Source: Bryobacteraceae bacterium (GTDB taxonomy: Bacteria > Acidobacteriota > Terriglobia > Bryobacterales > Bryobacteraceae). From it: a stretch of 46,225 nucleotides of DNA. The stretch is taken from the NCBI GenBank assembly GCA_030041495.1, contig JASHNT010000056.1, positions 1-46,225 of the forward strand, written 5' to 3'. The notes beneath the pieces were generated by a model. The model saw only the letters and a list, made by a program, of their open reading frames with translations, was not told the DNA's origin and made no database searches. Of this stretch, positions 39,982 through 46,225 are shown piece by piece (within the stretch, counting starts at the first letter, position 1; each line of letters starts with the position of its first letter). A program made the position numbers and the translations under genes.

Positions 39982-41349
39982 TCAGGGCTTGGTGCCGGAA
40001 GCCTGGCTCTGGTTAGGCGTAGGCGCCGCGGGGGCAGGCTGGCTCAGGTCCGGTGTGGCAGCATTGGCCGTGGCCTGATCCTGCTTCTGATTCTTCTTAT
40101 TATTCTTCTTGGCCTTTTTCTTTTTGTTGTCGTCTTTGGTATTGGCTGCTGCGTCCTGCTTCTGGCCGCCCGGATACTCAACCGAGGCCGTAGAAGTAGC
40201 TGGCGCGGCGGCTTTGGCATCATCCGCTGCGTTGGCGCTGCCGGCCGGTTTTGCGCCATCGACGGCTGCACTCGCGCCATCGGCCGGTTTTGTGCCGTCC
40301 GCTGCGTTGGCGCTGACCGGAGCAACGGTCACGTCGCCGTTGAACCCGCCGTTCGACCCGCTAGGCAACGGAACATTCACCGGGACGAGTTGCTTGGGCG
40401 GGTTCATGGCGGGGGGCCCGGTCTTGGCCGCCATGTTAAGGTCCGGCGCGCCGCGGAGGAAGCCGGTCACGTCGTGAAATACGGAGTTCTTGGTCCGGTT
40501 CTCCTGCTCATACTTCATGCGCGCGTAGGCCGCCGGATCGGCTTGAGGAACCTCCGCTTCCAGCTCCCGCAGTTTCTTCTTGGCCGGGTCGACGTACTCG
40601 CTCAGCGGATAATCGCGCACGATCTTTTGCAGCGCCGTGACGGCCTTCGGCCGCTCGCGCGTGCCCAGCTTGAGGTAAGCGTCGGCTTCCTTCCACAACG
40701 CCTCGTCCGTGCGGCTGTACAGCGGATATTGGTCTACCAGGCCGGCGTAACGATTGGCCGCCGCCGCCGGCGAGCCTTTGGCGTAGTACAGATTGCCCAC
40801 GCGCATCTCGCCTTCGGCCAGCACTTCGTCGATGTCGCGCAGCATCTGCTCGGCTTCCGGAACGTACTTGGAGTTGGGGTATTGCAGAACCAGATTCTTG
40901 CATTCCTGCTCCGCACGCAGGGCCTGGTTGCTGTCCCGGTCCGGCTTGCTCATCTGGTTCATGTGGGTCTTGCAGATTTTATATTGCGCTTCGGCGGCTT
41001 CCGGAAGGGTGGGGAAGTACAGCTCGAAATCCTTGTATTCCTGCTCGGCTTGCGCGAATCCGGAGACGCCGCCCTCATTGTAGTAACTGTCGGCGATGGC
41101 CAGCTTGGCTTTGGCCAGATACTCGCTGGTGTCGTAGGTGTTGATCAGCGTATTCAGCGTGAGCCGGGCCATCTCATAACGGCCCTTTTGCAGATCCTTG
41201 ACGGCCTTGTCGTACAGCAGCTTGTCGGGCTGCTGTGTGTCCTTGGTGATGGGGTTCTCGTACTTGGTGTGATGGAACCCGCAGGAGCACCCCGCGATCG
41301 ACGCCGCCGCCACAGCGGCCCACCGTCCAAGCTTTAACCATGCCATCAT
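39982..41349 (-). CDS. bamD: Outer-membrane assembly lipoprotein BamD with long tail
   Basis: 455 residues, about 200 longer than E. coli BamD. Lipobox SIAGC with lipidated C21. TPR-like repeats fill residues about 40-275: LLYDKAVKDLQKGRYEMARL, TLNTLINTYDTSEYLAKAKL, the SYYNEGG segment, NLVLQYPNSKYVPEAEQML, IVRDYPLSEYVDPAKKKLRE. Beyond residue 300 the protein is low-complexity: imperfect ADGTKPADGA-type repeats and a basic DDNKKKKAKKNNKKNQKQDQ stretch. It docks to BamA in barrel insertion; the tail is unusual. 24 bases upstream of the response-regulator gene. Confidence 0.9.
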   Translation of the reverse strand: MMAWLKLGRWAAVAAASIAGCSCGFHHTKYENPITKDTQQPDKLLYDKAVKDLQKGRYEMARLTLNTLINTYDTSEYLAKAKLAIADSYYNEGGVSGFAQAEQEYKDFELYFPTLPEAAEAQYKICKTHMNQMSKPDRDSNQALRAEQECKNLVLQYPNSKYVPEAEQMLRDIDEVLAEGEMRVGNLYYAKGSPAAAANRYAGLVDQYPLYSRTDEALWKEADAYLKLGTRERPKAVTALQKIVRDYPLSEYVDPAKKKLRELEAEVPQADPAAYARMKYEQENRTKNSVFHDVTGFLRGAPDLNMAAKTGPPAMNPPKQLVPVNVPLPSGSNGGFNGDVTVAPVSANAADGTKPADGASAAVDGAKPAGSANAADDAKAAAPATSTASVEYPGGQKQDAAANTKDDNKKKKAKKNNKKNQKQDQATANAATPDLSQPAPAAPTPNQSQASGTKP

Positions 41350-41385
41350 AATTCCCTCTCCTTGCCCTTAGACCCAGACCCTACG

Positions 41386-42060
41386 TTAAACCGCGACTCG
41401 GGACGCATCTAGAGCGGCATGCCGCATCTGCTCGAAAGCGGTCCCTGGATTCACAGTGTGAAAAATCGACGTCCCCGCTACCACCCAATCCACCCCTGCA
41501 TGGATCGCATCGGCAACATTTTCCAAGATAATACCACCGTCGATCTCAATGGCGAAGTGCAATCGCCGTTCCCTTCGCCGTTGGGCGAGCTCGCGCACTT
41601 TTTTGAGCGAGTTGGGGATAAAGGACTGTCCCCCAAAACCAGGGTTGACGCTCATGACCAGAACCGAATCGACAATATCCAACACGTCTACGAGCATCGC
41701 CACCGGCGTCGCCGGGTTAATCACTACGCCGGCCTTGGCTCCGTGATCGCGAATCATGTGCAGCGTGCGATCCAGATTGCGGCAAGCCTCCTGATGGACC
41801 AAGACGTGGTTTGCGCCGGCCTGAATAAAGATAGGCGCGAAAAAGTCCGGGTCTTCTATCATCAGGTGCACGTCCAGAATCAGGCGCGTGGCCTTGCGCA
41901 GAGACTCCACAACGGGTGGTCCCAGCGTGAGATTCGGCACGAAATGGCCATCCATGATGTCCACGTGCAGCATGCGCGCTCCCGCTGCTTCCAACTGAGC
42001 CACTTGTTCTCCCAGGCGCGCGAAATCGGCGGCGAGGATGGATGGAAGGATCTCGACCAT
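41386..42060 (-). CDS. rpe: Ribulose-phosphate 3-epimerase
   Basis: 224 residues. TIM-barrel enzyme interconverting ribulose-5-P and xylulose-5-P. Signatures: ILPSILAADFARLGEQV, LHVDIMDGHFVPNLTLGPPV, HLMIEDPDFFAP, VMSVNPGFGGQSFIP, IEIDGGIILENV and VVAGTSIF. Lies between rsmB (24-base gap) and bamD (36-base gap), as rpe-rsmB pairs do in many bacteria. Confidence 0.96.
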   Translation of the reverse strand: MVEILPSILAADFARLGEQVAQLEAAGARMLHVDIMDGHFVPNLTLGPPVVESLRKATRLILDVHLMIEDPDFFAPIFIQAGANHVLVHQEACRNLDRTLHMIRDHGAKAGVVINPATPVAMLVDVLDIVDSVLVMSVNPGFGGQSFIPNSLKKVRELAQRRRERRLHFAIEIDGGIILENVADAIHAGVDWVVAGTSIFHTVNPGTAFEQMRHAALDASRVAV

Positions 42061-42084
42061 GAGCCCTGCTAGATGAAGCGCGAC

Positions 42085-43161
42085 TTATTGAGGCCCGACG
42101 CTACCCACCGATGTTATCACAGCGGCGAAGAATCCATCCCCGCGGTCCCGGCCCGGGATTCTCAAGTGCGTTTTCCGAACCGGCATCCGGTTTAGAACCC
42201 CTTCATTCTCTTCCGGTTCGAGAGAGCACGTCGCATATACGAGAAGCCCGCCGGGCTTCAAATGTTCCAGCGCATGTGTGAGGATCGTGCCTTGGAGCAG
42301 AGCAAAGCGGGCGAGATCCTCGGGCGTCATTCGCCACTTGATCTCCGGGTTTCTACTGAGCGTTCCTGTGCCGGAGCAGGGTGCGTCTACGAGTATCCTG
42401 TCAAACTTCACGGCAAACGGTAGCGCGTAAGCGCCGCCATCCAGGACGACGCGGGCAGCCTCGCGGGGGACCCCGGCGAGCCGCGCGAGCTTGCGGTCGC
42501 ACGCGACCACCTTCCCGCCCGCGGCTAAAGCTTGCGCGGTTTTGTTGCCGGGCGCGGCGCATAGATCCAGCACGGTCATGCCCGGCTCGATTTCGAGCAG
42601 CGGCACAATGGATTGCGCGCCGGGATCCTGATGGCGGCCGGTGACGGGATTCACGGCGTCCTCGGGTTCATGGAGCGCGGCTGTGGCGATCCCGGCTGCA
42701 GCTTCGACGCCGTAGTGGCGTTCCCAACGCTCCAGCATCCAGGCGGGGATGCTGTGTCCGGTCGCGCGGTCCGGCCATTCGACCGGTTTGCGATTCACTT
42801 TGCGCAGCACGGCGTTGACAAATCCCGCGGCGGAGCGCTTGTGCGCACGCTTGACCAGTTCGACACTTTCGGTCACGGCGGCGTGCGCTGGAATTCGCTC
42901 CAGATAGCGGAGCTGGTGAATGCCGATGCGCAGCGCGATGCGGACTTCTTCGTCCAGCTTGACCTGCGGGCGTCCAGAGAAATGATCGATCAAATAATCG
43001 AGCTGGGCCTGAAACCGCAGGCATCCGAAGACGATGGTCTCGGCAAGGGAGGCGTCGCGCGGGTCCGCCCCGGCCGATTCCTTGCGCAGCAGATCGGATG
43101 CGAAGCCGCCGCCATGCACGCGCTTAAGTACGTTGAACGCGATATCGCGGGCGGGGGACAT
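42085..43161 (-). CDS. rsmB: 16S rRNA m5C967 methyltransferase RsmB/Sun
   Basis: 358 residues, shorter than the usual ~430. N-terminal NusB-like RNA-binding domain (about 1-135, ARDIAFNVLKRVHGGGFASD) and AdoMet-dependent domain: VLDLCAAPGNKTAQAL, VACDRKLARL, the catalytic-cysteine motifs DAPCSGTGTLSRNPEIKWR and YATCSLEPEENEGVL. The stretch joining the two domains (EPEDAVNPVTGRHQDPGAQS) is compact, which accounts for the reduced length. Head of the rsmB-rpe-bamD run. Confidence 0.93.
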   Translation of the reverse strand: MSPARDIAFNVLKRVHGGGFASDLLRKESAGADPRDASLAETIVFGCLRFQAQLDYLIDHFSGRPQVKLDEEVRIALRIGIHQLRYLERIPAHAAVTESVELVKRAHKRSAAGFVNAVLRKVNRKPVEWPDRATGHSIPAWMLERWERHYGVEAAAGIATAALHEPEDAVNPVTGRHQDPGAQSIVPLLEIEPGMTVLDLCAAPGNKTAQALAAGGKVVACDRKLARLAGVPREAARVVLDGGAYALPFAVKFDRILVDAPCSGTGTLSRNPEIKWRMTPEDLARFALLQGTILTHALEHLKPGGLLVYATCSLEPEENEGVLNRMPVRKTHLRIPGRDRGDGFFAAVITSVGSVGPQ

Positions 43162-43315
43162 GGCTACATCTTAGCGGAGGGCGCTCACGGGAACCGGTCT
43201 GGTAATTTGACCTATGAAGACACCTTCGCAAGATCACCACCGAAGGGTCTTCGCGGCTCGGCTCAGACTGAACGCGGACCGTTGATCGCGCCGGAGTGAA
43301 TTCTCGCGGGTCCCC

Positions 43316-43495
43316 TTACTCGCCCGGATGCTCGGCGACTGCGGCCGCGTCCCGGTAAGGCGGCCGTGGCCGTTTCGGGGCGGTGACGTAGGAATAGGGA
43401 TCCGCGGGCGGTTCGGGCCGGCGCGCGATCAGGCGCTTCAGTTTCTTGAGCAGCTCGGCGGCGAACGGCGAATTTGGTGCAGCCTTCCTGGCCAT
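43316..43495 (-). CDS. 59-residue conserved-looking small protein
   Basis: ATG at 43495, stop TAA at 43318-43316. The N-terminal half is a basic amphipathic helix (FAAELLKKLKRLIARRP). The second half is Pro-rich, ending DPYSYVTAPKRPRPPYRDA and AAVAEHPGE. The composition and fixed PYSYV-P-KRP pattern look like a real, selected product, possibly ribosome- or nucleic-acid-associated, but I know no function. It stands between dnaE2 and rsmB on the same strand. Confidence 0.6.
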   Translation of the reverse strand: MARKAAPNSPFAAELLKKLKRLIARRPEPPADPYSYVTAPKRPRPPYRDAAAVAEHPGE

Positions 43496-43546
43496 GCCCC
43501 GATCCTACACTGCGTATCCGTTTGGCGCAAGCTGGGCGGGGGAGCC

Positions 43547-46225
43547 TTATCGGAAATCGTGCGAAGGAACTTCGATGCGGGCGAAGTCCAGGCGCTCGGC
43601 GCGGCGCAGCTTGATGGAGATGGCTCCCTGCTGGTTTTGCAACTCGCCCTCGATCAGGAGATAGGGGGCGGTGACGAGAACCTCGCGGAAGGCATCGAAG
43701 AGTTCCGGCTCGACGATGGCGTTGGCGATTCCGGTCTCATCTTCCAGGCTGAGGAACAAGAATCCACGCGCGGTGCCGGGCCTCTGGCGGCAGATGACGC
43801 AGCCGGCCACGCGCACCGTGCGCCCCTTCCTGGCGAACTTCAACTGCGACGCCGCGAAGACTCCGCGGGCCCGCATCTCGCCGCGATAGAGACGCATGGG
43901 ATGCATGCCGATGGTCACGCCGGTGCCGTAGAAATCGGCGCGGATGCGTTCGGGGGTGGTCAGGGCAGTTAGAGGAGTGACCTCCGATGTTTCGAGCCCT
44001 TCGAAGAGCGGTCCCGCAGGCCGCAGGGCCCGCTCGACTTCCCATAGAGCGTCGCGCCTGCTCGCTTTAGCCCGCACAACGGAGCCTGGCGCGGCATCAA
44101 GCGACGTGTTTGTTCCCAGTATGGACGGCCGCGCCGGCCCTGTGCGGGCTGGCCGCACCAGCGAGTTCAGTGCTCCGATCTCGGCCAACATCCTTAATTC
44201 ATCCTTTCTTAATCCGCGCACGCGCCGCGCGAGATCGTCAATGCTGGCGAATGGCCGAGCTGCGACGATGGCTCGCGCGGTTTCTTGGCGCAGGCCGCGG
44301 ACGTAGTTAAAACCAAGACGTACAGCGCTGTTTTCAATTGTGCAGGCCCAGTCCGATTCCTCCACATCCACGGGCAGAAAATGCAGGCCGTGCCTTTGCG
44401 CGTCTTTCACCAACGTCGCGGGATAATAAAAACCCATGGGCTGCTGATTCAGAATCGCCGCGGTGAACGCGGCCAGGTGATGGCACTTCAAATACGCGCT
44501 AGCGTAGGCGATCAACGCGAAACTGGCGGCGTGCGACTCGGGAAAACCATATAGTGCGAAGGAGGTGATCGACTGCACGATGCGATCCTGCGTTTCGCCC
44601 AGGATGCCGTTCCGCGTCATGCCCGCACGCAGCCGCGTCTCGATATCGCGCATGCGCACTTCGGAGCGTTTGAAGCCCATGGCGCGTCTCAGTTCCTCCG
44701 CTTCGCCGCCGGTGAAATTCGCGGCGATCATGGCGATGCGCAACAGTTGCTCCTGGAACAGAGGCACGCCGAGGGTCCGCTTCAGCACGGTTTCGAGCGA
44801 CGGATGCAGGCATGCGGCTTCTTCATAGCCTTGCCTGCGGCGCAAATAAGGATGTAGCATCTTGCCAACGATGGGGCCGGGCCGGATGATCGCCACCTGC
44901 ACCACGATGTCGTAAAATGTTTTCGGCTTCAGACGCGGCAGACAAGACATCTGGGCGCGACTTTCCACCTGAAACATGCCGATGGTGTCGGCTTTTTGCA
45001 GAGCTTCATACACCGCGGGATCGTCCTGCGGCAGATGCGCCAAGTCAACCTCGGTGTGCTCATGCATGCGGATCAGCTCGATCGATTCTTCGAGCACGGC
45101 CATCATGCCCAGGCCCAGCAGGTCGACTTTGATCAGGCCCAGATCGGCGCAATCCTCCTTGTCCCACTCGATCACCACGCGGCCGGGCATGGTGGCGGGT
45201 TCCAACGGGACGATGCGGTCAAGCTCGCCCTGGCAGATGACCATGCCTCCGGAATGTTGGCCGAGATGGCGCGGCAGATTCTGCGTGGCGGTGTACAGCG
45301 TCAAGAATTTTTGAATGCGCGGGTCGGTCAGGTCGTAGCCGGCCTGGCGGAACTGCCGCTCCGCGGTGTCGTCCGGATCGCGCCAGCCCCAGCGGGCGAC
45401 CAGCGCCGAAAGTTTCCCGAGTATTTCTGGCTCAAAACCCAGCGCTTTGCCAATGTCGCGAGCGGCGGAGCGTCCGCGGTAGGTGATCACGTTGGCGGTC
45501 ATGGCCGCGCCGCGCTCGCCGTAGCGCCGGTAGACGTATTGAATCACGCGCTCGCGCTGATCGCCGGAGGGCAGGTCGATATCGATGTCCGGCCATTCGC
45601 CGCGCTCTTCGGATAAGAAGCGCTCAAACAAAAGATCCATTGCCACCGGATCCACCGCCGTGATGCCGAGCGAATAACACACCGCGCTGTTGGCGGCCGA
45701 GCCGCGGCCCTGCGCCAGAATGCCGTTTTTGCGGCAGAACTCGACCATGTCCCAGACGATCAGGAAATAACCTGCCAGGTTCAGCTTTTCGATCAGCGCC
45801 AGCTCGTGTTCGATCTGGTTGCGGGCGCGATCGTGATACGGCTGATAGCGCCGCCGCGCGCCTTCCTCGGTGCGTTTGCGCAAAAAGGAGTTTATGGTTT
45901 CGCCTGGAGGAACCGGGTAGCGCGGGAATTCATAGCCGAGATCGGCGAGCGTGAAATTCAATCGCCGCGACAACTCCACCGTCTCATCGATAGCCCGCTG
46001 TACATCAGAAAATAGCCCGGCCATTTGCGCGGGACTTTTCAGATATCGCTCGGCATTGCGCGCCAGCAGTTTTCCCGCTTCCATCACCGTGGTCTTGTGA
46101 CGCACCGCCGTCAGCGCATCGAAAAGTTCGCGCTCTTCCGGAGTGGCGTGACAGACTCCGTTGGTGGCGATCAACGGGATTTTGAGCGAACGGGCCAATT
46201 CCATTACCGCCTGGTTGCGAGCCTC
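43547..46225 (-). CDS. dnaE2: Error-prone DNA polymerase DnaE2 (ImuC), partial
   Basis: 892 codons visible; the N-terminal PHP part is cut by the right edge. C-family polymerase alpha subunit: GRGSAANSAVCYSLGIT, the catalytic acids in PDIDIDLPSGDQRERVIQY, TYRGRSAARDIGKALG, LGQHSGGMVI, IGMFQVESRAQM, GVPLFQEQLLRIAM, YGFPESHAASFALIAYASAY, and a C-terminal OB fold (VRVAGCVICRQRPGTARGF, FLSLEDETG). These features match DnaE2 rather than replicative DnaE1. It works with ImuA/ImuB in damage mutagenesis; neither is in view. An in-frame 33-residue insert encoded by a hairpin element lies at 44063-44157. Confidence 0.95.
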   Translation of the reverse strand, partial: EARNQAVMELARSLKIPLIATNGVCHATPEERELFDALTAVRHKTTVMEAGKLLARNAERYLKSPAQMAGLFSDVQRAIDETVELSRRLNFTLADLGYEFPRYPVPPGETINSFLRKRTEEGARRRYQPYHDRARNQIEHELALIEKLNLAGYFLIVWDMVEFCRKNGILAQGRGSAANSAVCYSLGITAVDPVAMDLLFERFLSEERGEWPDIDIDLPSGDQRERVIQYVYRRYGERGAAMTANVITYRGRSAARDIGKALGFEPEILGKLSALVARWGWRDPDDTAERQFRQAGYDLTDPRIQKFLTLYTATQNLPRHLGQHSGGMVICQGELDRIVPLEPATMPGRVVIEWDKEDCADLGLIKVDLLGLGMMAVLEESIELIRMHEHTEVDLAHLPQDDPAVYEALQKADTIGMFQVESRAQMSCLPRLKPKTFYDIVVQVAIIRPGPIVGKMLHPYLRRRQGYEEAACLHPSLETVLKRTLGVPLFQEQLLRIAMIAANFTGGEAEELRRAMGFKRSEVRMRDIETRLRAGMTRNGILGETQDRIVQSITSFALYGFPESHAASFALIAYASAYLKCHHLAAFTAAILNQQPMGFYYPATLVKDAQRHGLHFLPVDVEESDWACTIENSAVRLGFNYVRGLRQETARAIVAARPFASIDDLARRVRGLRKDELRMLAEIGALNSLVRPARTGPARPSILGTNTSLDAAPGSVVRAKASRRDALWEVERALRPAGPLFEGLETSEVTPLTALTTPERIRADFYGTGVTIGMHPMRLYRGEMRARGVFAASQLKFARKGRTVRVAGCVICRQRPGTARGFLFLSLEDETGIANAIVEPELFDAFREVLVTAPYLLIEGELQNQQGAISIKLRRAERLDFARIEVPSHDFR
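44069..44150. repeat. Palindromic MITE/REP-like element inserted in frame in dnaE2
   Basis: AGCCCGCACA (44069-44078) pairs perfectly with TGTGCGGGCT (44141-44150). Nested inside, GGCGCGGC (44088-44095) pairs with GCCGCGCC (44128-44135), leaving a 32-base centre. The flanking GCTTTAGC recalls the kinase element. It encodes the insert RPARTGPARPSILGTNTSLD and following residues in DnaE2 between GALNSL and RRDALWEVE, which adjoin in ordinary DnaE2. Confidence 0.75.

Noticed and set aside
1-46225. CRISPR arrays, rRNA genes, IS elements
   Set aside because: No regularly spaced repeats, rRNA sequence or transposase was found on reading both strands.

Overview
The window is high-GC bacterial chromosome, most likely from an acidobacterium of the Solibacter/Bryobacter type. 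The reasons are a TIGR03435/DUF3738 'soil-associated' secreted protein (30578-31399), a Ser/Thr kinase joined to a PD40-type propeller (1-1376), REP-like palindromes of the GGGGCTGAAGCCCC type, and meso-diaminopimelate-type MurE. BamD, an outer-membrane barrel protein and Sec/lipoprotein signals indicate a Gram-negative envelope. This assignment rests on gene content, not on a phylogeny.

Layout. (1) 1-9137 is accessory DNA: the kinase, two secreted or outer-membrane unknowns, a DUF6629 membrane protein, and a phage-like block. The block holds a phage-type HTH protein plus a frameshifted relic of a second copy, a DUF3489 protein, a ParB-DNA methyltransferase fusion followed by five or six tiny overlapping genes, and a zinc-ribbon/deoxyribosyltransferase-like protein. 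It ends at a repeat-rich gap beside tRNA-Pro(GGG). (2) 9210-14049 holds a sulfotransferase pair, an M28 peptidase, a vapBC locus whose toxin is frameshifted, and a membrane protein of unknown function. (3) 14175-30567 is a complete-looking dcw cluster: mraZ-rsmH-ftsL-ftsI-murE-murF-mraY-murD-ftsW-murG-murC-ftsQ-ftsA-ftsZ. It is preceded by a promoter and a set of TGG repeats at 10-bp period that look like an MraZ operator. (4) 30578-37697 is mixed: DUF3738, two metallo-beta-lactamase-fold hydrolases, yjbQ, a Uma2-type nuclease, and purS-glmS on the minus strand against yycJ-like-purB on the plus strand. (5) 37791-46225 is mostly a minus-strand run: a response regulator (plus strand), then alpha/beta hydrolase, yajQ, a second response regulator, bamD, rpe, rsmB, a 59-residue protein, and error-prone polymerase dnaE2, which runs off the right edge.

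How the parts fit. The dcw genes make and flip lipid II and build the divisome. GlmS supplies the glucosamine-6-phosphate from which the UDP-sugars start. BamD, the barrel protein and the lipoproteins concern the outer membrane. rsmB and rsmH methylate 16S rRNA. purS and purB belong to purine synthesis.

Most worth checking: two genes with textbook Shine-Dalgarno sequences placed before ATC instead of ATG (35577 and 6357); the MraZ-box-like repeat at 14212-14246; the zinc-ribbon/deoxyribosyltransferase-like candidate defence protein beside the methyltransferase; the train of micro-genes after it; and palindromic elements that have become coding sequence inside dnaE2 (44069-44150) and the kinase (529-568).
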